DNA of 64,000 nucleotides. Origin: Halomonas sp. JB37. Lineage in GTDB: Bacteria > Pseudomonadota > Gammaproteobacteria > Pseudomonadales > Halomonadaceae. Position numbers and translations under genes: made by a program. The notes under the pieces were generated by a model. It worked only from the letters and a program-made list of their open reading frames with translations. It was not told the origin of the DNA and made no database searches. Numbering within the stretch: the first letter of the stretch is position 1; every line of letters starts with the position of its first letter. Where the stretch lies: positions 2,914,001 to 2,978,000 of the forward strand of contig NZ_NRGW01000001.1 of the NCBI RefSeq assembly GCF_002332255.1, written 5' to 3'. Shown one piece after another: positions 7,588-15,946 of this stretch.

Positions 7588-8361
7588 CTACCTTTTGCGA
7601 TCGACTGGGCAGGCCACAGCTTCGATAGCCTTAGCTTTAAACTCCGAAAGTTCAGGATATTGTGCTCTTAACTCGGCAATAATTACGTCAGCTTTGGGAC
7701 GGATGCCGTCCAAGTCGGGCCAATGCTTATGTTGTACCTCGATTGCCTTAGCCATCAGATGGTCGGGATGTAATGGGACCGATTTTTTTAGTTCTTCTAC
7801 CATGGAGCGCAGCTCTGCAACTTCTTTCCGAAGATCATCCAACTCCTGCTTAAGGCCATCCTGATTTTGATGATCAGCGGTTTGGGTGAAGCACTCCGTT
7901 TCTGCCGTTTGCTCATTGTCTGTCAGCGCTGGCTGCATGAATTGTGAAAGCGGCCACTCATACCCCGCACGCTGGCACCATGCAATAACTGATTGGTGCT
8001 CTAAAAGCCACGTTTGCGGCTCATCATCGATATGCCATTGGGTATTCTTAGTCGCAATATCACCCATCAACACAGAATCATTGATAGCACTAAGGTAGAG
8101 CTTTTCTTTAGAACCAATAGGAAATGTCTTCGGATAATAGTCAGGCGGCTCTTTACCTTCCAAGATCCAAGCCATTTCATACGTTCGTAAGCCACTTTTA
8201 GCGGCATATATACGCATCCACTGAGGCGCAGCCTGAGCAACATGTTCTGAACTAGCATTTTGTTCCAACCCTTTAAGCGGGAAACCAGAACTTGCCAGTA
8301 AAGCGGCCACCTCTCTGCGATCAAATAAGAAATGCCGGTAATCAGAATGGAATGACTGCAT
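7588..8361 (-). CDS. Hypothetical coiled-coil protein, 257 aa
   Basis: Not recognised as a known family. Residues about 160 to 200 form a strong coiled coil (heptads in LKQELDDLRKEVAELRSMVEELKK). The N-terminal 150 residues are globular with many Trp and Tyr. The C-terminal 60 residues contain HKHWPDLDGIRPKADVIIAEL, a pattern seen in phage-island proteins that follow a helical DNA-related domain. ATG at 8361 has an excellent AAAGGAGG site. The gene overlaps the upstream gene by 20 bases. Base composition is more AT-rich than the replication operon. Possibly an element regulator; uncertain. Confidence 0.7.
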   Translation of the reverse strand: MQSFHSDYRHFLFDRREVAALLASSGFPLKGLEQNASSEHVAQAAPQWMRIYAAKSGLRTYEMAWILEGKEPPDYYPKTFPIGSKEKLYLSAINDSVLMGDIATKNTQWHIDDEPQTWLLEHQSVIAWCQRAGYEWPLSQFMQPALTDNEQTAETECFTQTADHQNQDGLKQELDDLRKEVAELRSMVEELKKSVPLHPDHLMAKAIEVQHKHWPDLDGIRPKADVIIAELRAQYPELSEFKAKAIEAVACPVDRKR

Positions 8362-8644
8362 CCAGTTCCTCCTTTGTATCTCCCTTGCTCTGGATAAGAG
8401 CTTTTAGGATATCATCGGGATAGGAACTTTTTTTTGGTCCCAATCGTTCCCTAGAATACAAACTCAGTGGATATGATCGATTGAGATTATACGGGTCTGA
8501 AACGGTCTTTTTACCGATCGCTTCAGCTAGGACTAGCAGAGCGTCGCTGTCGCTACACGCATATTCTCTAGCAATCATCGTTACCAAGTCTTCAATCGTG
8601 ATATAGCCCTGATACCGCTTGGCTATCACATTCTCTAATGCCAT
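8342..8644 (-). CDS. Hypothetical element protein, 100 aa
   Basis: Small protein of unknown family with a helical N-terminal half (IEDLVTMIAREYACSDSDAL). ATG at 8644 follows an AGGGG site. A TTG further upstream at 8668 would add eight residues but lacks a clear ribosome site. It is co-transcribed with the downstream coiled-coil gene, which it overlaps by 20 bases. No function can be assigned. Confidence 0.6.
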   Translation of the reverse strand: MALENVIAKRYQGYITIEDLVTMIAREYACSDSDALLVLAEAIGKKTVSDPYNLNRSYPLSLYSRERLGPKKSSYPDDILKALIQSKGDTKEELDAVIPF

Positions 8645-8980
8645 GCGCACCCCTACGCACTCCAACAATAGGAGGCTGGCTCACACGGTGGAGTTCTCCG
8701 CGCTTTCAGGCCGTCGCCCTAGCCAGCCAAACAAGAGGCACATTACCTGTATGCCTTTGTCACCGCTGCCTCCACTGATAAATCAATACCGGTGACAGAA
8801 ATAAACCTTGATAATCAATCGTGTCACCGCCGTCATCACTGTCACCGCTCTAAATCAACGTGTGCGACATGTGATGTAGCGCCAGCCATAACAATACTGG
8901 CTATTTATCCACTATATATATTTAGCACTTTGCTCGCCTCGCTGCCACCCCATAGCCTATCTACGTTCAACCATCTGGTA
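8645..8980. repeat. Non-coding gap with TGTCACCG boxes
   Basis: A 336-base gap between the integrase stop and the small gene. TGTCACCG is found at 8840 to 8847 and in 8821 to 8829 (GTGTCACCG). A copy lacking the first base's context lies at 8758 to 8765, and an inverted CGGTGACA at 8790 to 8797. The segment 8860 to 8960 is AT-rich (TATATATATT). Three direct and one inverted copy in about 90 bases suggest iterons or operators, perhaps the replication origin or promoter region of the leftward genes. No gene seen. Confidence 0.5.
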
Positions 8981-10216
8981 TCATCCACGCGCTTTAAAGC
9001 CTACTACCTTGCTGGCGCCATCAATCATTCCATACACCTCGTCTGCCCATGCCTGCATCATTAAGCGACGCGGCTCCAGATAGATGGCTTTGTTGTAGGT
9101 GCTGCGAATATTGCCTGTGACATGAGCTAGCTGCGCCTCAATGTGATCAGCGTTATATCCACGCTCATTCAATGCAGTTGAAAGGATATGACGAAAACCA
9201 TGACCGGTCTGGCGACCTGCATAGCCAATATGTTCAAGCGCCTTGCCCACAGCCATATTGCTCATGGGCTTACGCGGATCGTTGCGATTGGGGAAAACTA
9301 GGTTGAACGAACCACTATGCTGGCGCTGCTCCCTGAGCAATACGACACTTTGGGGCGCCAGAGGCATCAGGATGGCACGCCGCTTCTTAGTGCGCTCCGC
9401 AGGTAGATCCCACAACCCATTATCAAGATCGAACTCTGACCATGCTGCCTGCCTCAACTCGCCAGGACGACATCCGTTCAGCGCCAGCAACAGCATTGTA
9501 ATTCTGACTTGAGGGCTGCGCGGATACTGATTAATAGCACGCATCAGCGCCGGCACATCCTGCTGAGCGACGTGGGCGTAGTTGCTGCCCTTCCCTGCCT
9601 CAATAAACCGCTCGACGCCACGCACAGGGTTGGAAGGAACCCGGCCAGCAAAAGCGGCCATATCAAATGCCTCGGCAAGAGCGCGCCTAATCTTGGCACT
9701 AGTAGCGTGAATGCCCAGCGCTTCCAGCTTTCGAAAGTACTCAAGGATGTATGCGGGCTGTATGCGAGACAAAGGTTCATTCCCCATGGCGGGGATCAAG
9801 TGGCGCTGAATAGAGAGCCACACCTTGCGCAAAGAGTTGGCGTCAACACTCTTAGCTTTCATTTCGTGCCATTCGTCCATCAAGGCGGCCACCGTCTCAC
9901 GGCTAGCAGTTTGAGCTTGCTGCTCCTGAGCCTTCTTGTGCTGGCGCGGCGTCGTACCTTTGGCTATCAGCGCTTTGGTATCGGTAGCACGCTGCCGGGC
10001 CTCTTTGGGCTTCACTTCGGGATAACTGCCTAGCCCCAGCCAACTGTACTTGCCATCGGGCTTACGATATCGAAGCTCCCAACTTTTGGTGGCATCCGTT
10101 CTGACATATAGATACAGCCCAGCGCCATCACTGACGCGATATGCCTTATCTTCTGGCTCCAGGGCAGCCACTACCCTTTCTGCAAGTGGCTTAGTGCGTA
10201 TCTCGGAACGCTTCAT
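8981..10216 (-). CDS. int: P4-type tyrosine integrase
   Basis: Site-specific recombinase that integrates and excises the element at the adjacent tRNA-Arg gene. Seen: an N-terminal DUF4102-type arm-binding domain (residues 1 to about 90, GAGLYLYV and YSWLGLGSYPEV), then a SAM-like core-binding domain (about 105 to 200) and the catalytic domain. The catalytic residues visible are Arg250 (NGCRPGELR), His339 and Arg342 (HGFRH), His365 (LAHV) and Tyr374 (STYNKAIY), so the set is complete. Length of 411 aa is normal for the P4 family. ATG at 10216 has GAGGCGAGC upstream. The gene reads away from the tRNA, as usual for this family. Confidence 0.95.
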   Translation of the reverse strand: MKRSEIRTKPLAERVVAALEPEDKAYRVSDGAGLYLYVRTDATKSWELRYRKPDGKYSWLGLGSYPEVKPKEARQRATDTKALIAKGTTPRQHKKAQEQQAQTASRETVAALMDEWHEMKAKSVDANSLRKVWLSIQRHLIPAMGNEPLSRIQPAYILEYFRKLEALGIHATSAKIRRALAEAFDMAAFAGRVPSNPVRGVERFIEAGKGSNYAHVAQQDVPALMRAINQYPRSPQVRITMLLLALNGCRPGELRQAAWSEFDLDNGLWDLPAERTKKRRAILMPLAPQSVVLLREQRQHSGSFNLVFPNRNDPRKPMSNMAVGKALEHIGYAGRQTGHGFRHILSTALNERGYNADHIEAQLAHVTGNIRSTYNKAIYLEPRRLMMQAWADEVYGMIDGASKVVGFKARG

Positions 10217-10389
10217 GCTCGCCTCGATGTATGCGAAGGAAGTTATTACCTGTCAGCATACACTCTCGCATACACAAAAGCATGGTTTTAGGAGGGTTGA
10301 CGTGGGATAGCTATGGGCAAGCAATCAGGGCGAAAGCAGCATGAATACTGGCATTCCGGCGTTATCTGGGGGTGCTACGAGAAGTGATA

Positions 10390-10466
10390 TGGCGTCCCTG
10401 GCAGGAGTCGAACCTGCGACCTGCCGCTTAGGAGGCGGCTGCTCTATCCTACTGAGCTACAGGGAC
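10390..10466 (-). tRNA. tRNA-Arg(CCT)
   Basis: 77-base cloverleaf on the minus strand. Acceptor stem GTCCCTG pairs with CAGGGAC, the anticodon stem is GCCGC/GCGGC with loop CTCCTAA (anticodon CCT), and the T arm contains GGTTCGA. The discriminator is G and CCA is encoded at 10390 to 10392. Its 3' end faces the integrase and is the probable attachment site of the element. Confidence 0.97.
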
Positions 10467-10531
10467 TTAAGCTTTCTAAAATAAGCGGGCGGCAGTATAA
10501 CGCGTCAGCCTAGGCAGGGCCACCGAGGAGG

Positions 10532-11479
10532 CTAAATCCACCCCAGCAAGCGTAAGGCAAAAACGCCGACCGTCACGGTGACGCTCGCCATGAGTGTGGT
10601 GATCGCGATGATATTGGCCGCTAATGCCACATTACCCCCAATCGCTTTGACCATTACAAAGCTTGCCGCAGCGGTTGGGCTGGCAAAGAACAGGAACAAT
10701 AAACCTAGTTGCTCGCCCGAAAAACCCACCATCCACGCCGCTACGGTGGAGAGCACCGGCATTGTCACCATCTTCATCAAGCTTGAGCCTAGGGCCACCT
10801 GGCTACCGGTACGCATACTCGACACTGAGAGTGTTGCACCGATACAAATCAATGCCAGCGGCAGTGTTAAAGACGCAAAGTAATCGCCTGAGGTAATTAG
10901 CCAACTGGGTAACGGGATCGCAAATACGGTGAAAGGCAGTGCCGCAAACACGGAAATAATCAGCGGGTTGGTGGCTATGTGTTTTAACAGGCTGCGCCAG
11001 TCCGTTGACTGACCCGGTTGATAGAACGCCAGGACAACAACCGAAAACGCGTTGTACATCACAATCACCACGCCTAGCAGCAAGCTACCCGCTGAAATGC
11101 CATAGTTACCGTACATGCCCGCTGCCAGTGCCAGCCCCACCACGCCGCAATTGCCGCGAAATGCCCCCTGCACATAAATGCCGCGCTCTTGACGTGGCAC
11201 GCGGTAATGCGCCCACAGCCAGCTGAGTAGAAACTGGCCCAGGGTGGCGGCAGCAAAGAACATCATGAGCGATACGTCAAGCGCAACGCCCAAGTCCGCC
11301 TTGATCAAGCTAATAAAAATTAGCGTCGGGAGCGTTGCTTTAAAAACCAGCGCAGAGGCCGTCGAGACAAAGGCACTATCGATCCACTTCAACCGTTTTA
11401 GCATTAAGCCAACAAATACCATCGCAAAGACAGGCAGCGTGACATCAAGCGTGCGGGCAAACAGTTCAAGTAGGTTCAC
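10532..11479 (-). CDS. AEC-family (auxin efflux carrier-like) transporter
   Basis: Inner-membrane permease with about ten hydrophobic segments covering nearly the whole length. Seen: repeated membrane segments of the AEC type (LPVFAMVFVGLMLKRLKWID at the N-terminus; LVFKATLPTLIFISL). The family N-terminus aligns best with a GTG start at 11479, giving about 315 residues. A second GTG at 11551 with AGGA upstream would add 24 residues of doubtful value, so the start is uncertain. Members export or take up small organic acids such as malate or malonate, but substrate cannot be read from sequence. It lies alone between the tRNA and a diguanylate cyclase gene. Confidence 0.85.
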   Translation of the reverse strand: MNLLELFARTLDVTLPVFAMVFVGLMLKRLKWIDSAFVSTASALVFKATLPTLIFISLIKADLGVALDVSLMMFFAAATLGQFLLSWLWAHYRVPRQERGIYVQGAFRGNCGVVGLALAAGMYGNYGISAGSLLLGVVIVMYNAFSVVVLAFYQPGQSTDWRSLLKHIATNPLIISVFAALPFTVFAIPLPSWLITSGDYFASLTLPLALICIGATLSVSSMRTGSQVALGSSLMKMVTMPVLSTVAAWMVGFSGEQLGLLFLFFASPTAAASFVMVKAIGGNVALAANIIAITTLMASVTVTVGVFALRLLGWI

Positions 11480-11638
11480 AACGGTGTCTCGGTCAGAGTA
11501 ATAACAAGTTAAGCACCTGCTTATACTCTCCTGCCATGCGTGATTTGTCACTGACGAATATCCTAATTCTTGGCGTCTAGCTACTCATTTCAGCCTGAAG
11601 CTATTTTTAACTGAGGCTCTTTTGAAGCACTACACGCG

Positions 11639-13651
11639 CTACATCATCTCATCATGGTCGCAAGCCATATTCACAACGACCCCGTCACGGCCTTGATCTT
11701 TAGCTTTATAACTGCCGGCATCAGCGCGCACCAAAGAATCGCGTAAGCTAGTATCGTTCTCATCAAAGGTGGTAACACCAATACTTAACGTAACGCTGTA
11801 CTCCTTACCCTCATGAGTCACCGATATTTCGCCTACCTCCTTGCGCAAAGATTCAGCTATCCTTTGCGCCTGAACTAAAGTACAGCTAGGCAGCAATACA
11901 CCAAACTCATCCCCGCCCTGACGGGCAACATGATCACTACGACGCACCTCCCAGGCCACAACCTGTGCAATGCGCCGCAACATCTCGTCACCAAGAGCGT
12001 GCCCACCCTCATCATTGATGGGTTTAAAATGATCTAAATCAAATAATAAAAGAGCTGAAGGAGTGCTAGTTTTTTGAAAATCAGCAAAGGCCTCCTCAAG
12101 GCGACGCTCAAAACCACGACGATTCAACAACCCCGTTAACGGATCGTGTTCCGCCTCCCAGCGCTGAATAGCTTCTTGCTCCCGGCGCTCGGTAATATCT
12201 TTGACAACACCTACTAAACCTAATTTATGGCCATCTTGAGAAAGCGTGACTACTCGCGCATGCAAGTCCAACCAAAGCAACTCATCATCGCTGCGCAAGA
12301 ATCGCAGCTGACGAACAAAATCACTGCTGGTGTGTAGACTATGCCGCCACATATCTCGTGCTCCAACACGATCATCTATGTGGATTTGGGCCAGCAACGC
12401 CTCCATGGATAGGTCTGCGGAAATTCCCAGCATATCCAGCAGCGAAGGGTTCATGTAAGTAATATAGCCATCAATATTAGTGACGAACATTCCTTGCGGA
12501 GCCGCATTGAGCACAGAATCTAAGAAAGCTTGGCGCTCTTGTAAATGTTCGACGAGTAGTTGGCGCTCGCTTTCGACCCGATTAAAGGTGGTAGCAACCT
12601 GCTGCAGCTCTTCCCTCGTCGTCGCTAAAGCAACCTGCTCCCGCTGACCTACCCCCACCTCTCCAATTTGGATCTCTAAATGCTTCAACGGCGTTAAAAC
12701 GCGCGCGAGCACCCACCACATTAACGGCATCATTAATATAGCGAGCATAAACCACGCCCACCACAGCCGATAAATAAATTCTGAAAGCGGAAGCTGAGCC
12801 TGATCAACGGGCAAATAGAGCCCCACTATCCAGCTGGCCGGCCATACTTGGGCGTATGATTGCAGCGCCATTTGACCGTCTCGCAGCACTCCAGCGCTAT
12901 CGCCCTCCCACCCATCCAATGCCAAGTCCAACCAAGGGTTAAATGAAGCACTGGGTACCAAAGCATTAATCAGCGATTTATTTGGGTGATATAAAACTTT
13001 GCCCGAAGCCGTAGCGACGCCCGCATAGCCTTTCTCGCCCAACCGAACCTTTGATAGACGGTCAAACAAGCCGCCAGAGTTAAGGCTCACAATACCGCCA
13101 ATCAAACCGGTGAACTCGCCCTCTGCATTGAGACGTGGAACGCTTACCAGCACCATCTGTATGCCGCTCGCACGTCCTATAAAGGGTTCGCTGACGTAAG
13201 GCTGACGAGTACCACGCAGCATCCTAAAATACTCACGCTCTTCACTTTCGAGCCCAATGCGTCCGCTAACGGCGGGCCAGTCAGCGACTATTCGTCCACT
13301 TGAATCCGCCACTATCACCCCCTCAAACCATGCGATTAGGGCGTCGTTTACTCGCAGCTGGGCGTTTAACCATTGCGTATTGTCATTATTGCCAATGATA
13401 GTGTCTAAACGTTTAAGCGCCTGAAAGCGCGACTCTATTTGCTGGGTAACTTCATCGGCTAATAATGTTGCTTCGTAGCGCAGATGAACCATATTGGTCT
13501 CCTGCACCATGGCTTTGCCTGCTTGCCAAGCCATGCCAAGTACTAACGTCACGACTAAAATCCAGGTAAAAGCCAGACCCAGCAGAAGCCGACCTTTTAA
13601 GGAGTGGAAGCTAATAAATCGCTTGAATTTTAAACGTTGCGCTAATGGCAC
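11639..13651 (-). CDS. Membrane diguanylate cyclase (dCache-HAMP-PAS-GGDEF)
   Basis: Makes the second messenger c-di-GMP in response to a periplasmic and a cytoplasmic signal. Seen in order: membrane segment (about residues 20 to 42), a large periplasmic dCache-like sensor (about 45 to 285), a second membrane segment (about 290 to 315), HAMP (about 315 to 370), a PAS domain (about 385 to 500, with NAAPQGMFVTNIDG) and a C-terminal GGDEF domain. The active-site motif GGDEF is intact near residue 578, and an RxxD inhibitory-site motif (RRSD) lies five residues before it. The enzyme should therefore be active and feedback-inhibited. GTG start at 13651 has AAGG upstream. It is divergent from the capsule operon, so it could tune surface-polymer production (inference). 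Confidence 0.92.
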   Translation of the reverse strand: MPLAQRLKFKRFISFHSLKGRLLLGLAFTWILVVTLVLGMAWQAGKAMVQETNMVHLRYEATLLADEVTQQIESRFQALKRLDTIIGNNDNTQWLNAQLRVNDALIAWFEGVIVADSSGRIVADWPAVSGRIGLESEEREYFRMLRGTRQPYVSEPFIGRASGIQMVLVSVPRLNAEGEFTGLIGGIVSLNSGGLFDRLSKVRLGEKGYAGVATASGKVLYHPNKSLINALVPSASFNPWLDLALDGWEGDSAGVLRDGQMALQSYAQVWPASWIVGLYLPVDQAQLPLSEFIYRLWWAWFMLAILMMPLMWWVLARVLTPLKHLEIQIGEVGVGQREQVALATTREELQQVATTFNRVESERQLLVEHLQERQAFLDSVLNAAPQGMFVTNIDGYITYMNPSLLDMLGISADLSMEALLAQIHIDDRVGARDMWRHSLHTSSDFVRQLRFLRSDDELLWLDLHARVVTLSQDGHKLGLVGVVKDITERREQEAIQRWEAEHDPLTGLLNRRGFERRLEEAFADFQKTSTPSALLLFDLDHFKPINDEGGHALGDEMLRRIAQVVAWEVRRSDHVARQGGDEFGVLLPSCTLVQAQRIAESLRKEVGEISVTHEGKEYSVTLSIGVTTFDENDTSLRDSLVRADAGSYKAKDQGRDGVVVNMACDHDEMM

Positions 13652-13709
13652 CGGATTACCTTGCTATAGATCAAATTCATTCGCCGCAACCAAAGCCTCA
13701 GTATTATTA

Positions 13710-13736
13710 ATTATATTCACATCATGAGGTTATCAA
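13710..13736 (-). promoter_or_regulatory. Putative sigma-70 promoter of the diguanylate cyclase gene
   Basis: On the minus strand TTGATA (13731 to 13736) and a perfect TATAAT (13710 to 13715) are separated by 15 bases. The -10 lies about 60 bases before the GTG start. The spacer is shorter than the usual 17, so strength is uncertain. Confidence 0.45.
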
Positions 13737-13845
13737 AAAAGAGCACTGGGCGCGCGTTAAAACATCCATGCTATACGGACATCAGCCGCTATTTAAAAAT
13801 CGCGCTCAGCATCAAATTTCAGGTTTTAGTCGGCAGCATTCACAA

Positions 13846-13858
13846 TCAGCATTGCTGA
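13846..13858. promoter_or_regulatory. Palindrome TCAGCATTGCTGA in the kpsC upstream region
   Basis: A perfect 6+1+6 inverted repeat lies 72 bases before the kpsC start, within the 278-base divergent gap. It could be an operator or a small hairpin. A possible -35 (TTCACA) overlaps it, but the matching -10 is poor. No ops/JUMPstart element (GGCGGTAG) was found on the plus strand here. Confidence 0.3.
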
Positions 13859-13929
13859 ATTGATACCTACCGCTATTTCACGTATGTTCGCCCGCCTACT
13901 CTTTTGTCATCTCACTGCGGCCTTAATTT

Positions 13930-15945
13930 ATGGCGAAACGAACAGCAGGCTACACATCATCAGGCATTCGCAAGGTTAGTGCCCTGCCTGCCCTGCTGAC
14001 CGAATTTGATCGTTTTGAACGCATAAACCCAGTGAAGCGGAAACCAAACGCGGTGATCGGCTGGGGATTAAAGCAGACCAGCGTGCGTGCCCGAGGGTAT
14101 GCCCAACGCCACCAATTGCCCTATATTGCGCTAGAAGATGGCTTCCTACGTTCGCTAGGCCTGGGTGTTAATGGCTTTCAGCCACATAGTCTTGTCGTCG
14201 ACCATACTGGTATTTATTACGATGCCTCGCGCCCCTCTGACTTAGAAAACTGGCTCAACACCGATACCTTTGATGATGAAGAGCTAGACCAAGCAACGCG
14301 CTGTATGGCGTTGATTGCCCGCTATCGGCTATCCAAATATAACCACGCCGTGGATCACCCTATTCAGGCATCAAACCAGGCGCGTGTATTGGTTGTTGAT
14401 CAAACCGCTGGCGACGCGTCCATTCATTATGGCGGCGCGAGTGCTGAAAGCTTTGAGCAGATGCTTGAAGCGGCCTTGAGCGAGCACCCCGATGCTGAGA
14501 TTTTGGTTAAAATTCATCCGGACGTCATCGCGGGTAAGAAGCAAGGCCACCTGCTAAAAGCCGCTGAGCACCCTCGTTGCCATGTCATCAGTGAAGATCT
14601 CAACCCCTGGGCGCTTTTTGATCACGTGGACCACGTCTATGTGGTGACCAGCCAACTCGGCTTTGAAGCCCTGCTAGCGGGCAAGCAGGTCAACTGTTTC
14701 GGCATACCGTTTTACGCAGGCTGGGGATTAACACTTGATCAAATTCCCTGCCATCGACGCCGCCAAGCGCGTACGCTGACAGAAGTGTTTGCCGCGGCCT
14801 ATTTGCGCTACTGCCGCTACGCTAACCCTTACACCCAACAACCCGCCACGCTGGAAGAAACCATCGCCCTGATCACCGATCAAAAGCGCCAGCAGGAACG
14901 CTATCGAGGCGCATGGTTAGCCTGTGGCTTTTCATCCTGGAAGCGACGCTTTATTGGCGATTTTCTAGGCACCGCCGCTCAGGTCGAGTATCAGCCAAAG
15001 CTACCTAGTGCACTAACCGCTGAGCCAGATTCAAAGCGGCTACTGGTCTGGTCAAGCCGCATTGATGCGAACTTTAAACGCCAATATGCCCAGCACATGG
15101 AAACATTATGGCGGATGGAAGATGGTTTTATTCGCTCGGTGGGCCTGGGAGTTGACTTAACTCAGCCGCTGTCACTCGTCATTGACTCCCAGGGTATCTA
15201 TTACGACCCCGGCCAACCCAGTGACTTAGAGACACTGCTTACCAACACCACGTTTAGCGATGACCTGCTACTTCGCGCCAAGCAGCTGCGTGAACGGCTC
15301 GTGGCGCTCAAGCTCTCTAAATACAACGTGCGCGGACAAACAGACATTGACCTACCTCAGGATCGCTATACGATTCTGGTACCCGGCCAAGTGGAAAGCG
15401 ATGCTTCGATTGCTACAGGCTCACCCCATATCACCACCAATAGCGGGTTATTAAGTGCCGTGCGTAGCGCCCATCCGGACGCCTTTATCATTTATAAAGC
15501 CCACCCTGACGTATTGAGCGGGGCGCGCATCGGTAAACTCGATACCAATGCCAAACGCCTGTATGATCTAGAGGCCAGCGGTCTCGATATCGCGGCGTTG
15601 TTAGAGCGTGTTGATGCCGTTCACACGATGAGTTCCTTAACAGGATTTGAAGCACTTCTGCGCCAGCGTGAAGTGTGCACGTATGGTCTGCCATTTTATG
15701 CTGGCTGGGGGTTAACACACGATTCGCTTAGCTGCCCACGCCGCACGCGTTCGCTCTCATTGGACGCGCTAGTTGCAGGTACGCTGATTTTGTATCCCGG
15801 CTATGTGGACCCAGCGTCCGGGCAGCTATGCAATGCTGAAACGGTCGTTAGCCTGTTGGAACAGGCAAGAACACAACATTCTACCCTTACATGGAAACAG
15901 CATTTTTACCGCTGTTATCGTAACTTGTTGATTAAAAGGCATTGA
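13930..15945 (+). CDS. kpsC: Capsule polysaccharide beta-Kdo transferase, KpsC-like
   Basis: Dual glycosyltransferase that extends the poly-Kdo linker joining group 2 capsules to lipid. Seen: two homologous halves, each with the pattern EDGFLRSLGLGV (residues about 73 and 397), GIYYD, and a later FYAGWGLT motif. This is the internal duplication that defines KpsC (two beta-Kdo transferase modules). Length 671 aa matches the family. It acts at the cytoplasmic face of the inner membrane and has no membrane segment. First gene of a plus-strand operon; the ribosome site before ATG 13930 is weak. RkpJ of rhizobia is the same family. Confidence 0.93.
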   Translation: MAKRTAGYTSSGIRKVSALPALLTEFDRFERINPVKRKPNAVIGWGLKQTSVRARGYAQRHQLPYIALEDGFLRSLGLGVNGFQPHSLVVDHTGIYYDASRPSDLENWLNTDTFDDEELDQATRCMALIARYRLSKYNHAVDHPIQASNQARVLVVDQTAGDASIHYGGASAESFEQMLEAALSEHPDAEILVKIHPDVIAGKKQGHLLKAAEHPRCHVISEDLNPWALFDHVDHVYVVTSQLGFEALLAGKQVNCFGIPFYAGWGLTLDQIPCHRRRQARTLTEVFAAAYLRYCRYANPYTQQPATLEETIALITDQKRQQERYRGAWLACGFSSWKRRFIGDFLGTAAQVEYQPKLPSALTAEPDSKRLLVWSSRIDANFKRQYAQHMETLWRMEDGFIRSVGLGVDLTQPLSLVIDSQGIYYDPGQPSDLETLLTNTTFSDDLLLRAKQLRERLVALKLSKYNVRGQTDIDLPQDRYTILVPGQVESDASIATGSPHITTNSGLLSAVRSAHPDAFIIYKAHPDVLSGARIGKLDTNAKRLYDLEASGLDIAALLERVDAVHTMSSLTGFEALLRQREVCTYGLPFYAGWGLTHDSLSCPRRTRSLSLDALVAGTLILYPGYVDPASGQLCNAETVVSLLEQARTQHSTLTWKQHFYRCYRNLLIKRH

Positions 15946-15946
15946 G

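Larger units (their letters stand above)
1..10466. mobile_element. Right part of a P4-like integrative element at tRNA-Arg(CCT)
   Basis: Seen: a P4-type integrase lies beside the 3' end of a tRNA-Arg(CCT) gene. Leftward from it runs a dense operon of small phage or satellite-type genes with 1 to 4 base start/stop overlaps (AlpA-like, KilA-N, HTH, Ash-like, Toprim primase, DUF927 ATPase). Known: P4-family satellites and related islands integrate into tRNA 3' ends and carry integrase, AlpA and primase/helicase genes. No capsid, tail or terminase genes are visible. The left end and second att site lie outside the window, so total size is unknown and cargo could be present further left. Confidence 0.85.

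Noticed and set aside
8792-9064. Plus-strand 90-codon open frame in the gap left of the integrase
   Set aside because: It overlaps the integrase end, has no ribosome site, and its composition (His and Ser rich) reflects repeats rather than coding.
1-10466. Possible complete prophage
   Set aside because: No capsid, portal, terminase, tail or lysis genes are visible; the content fits a satellite-type integrative element.
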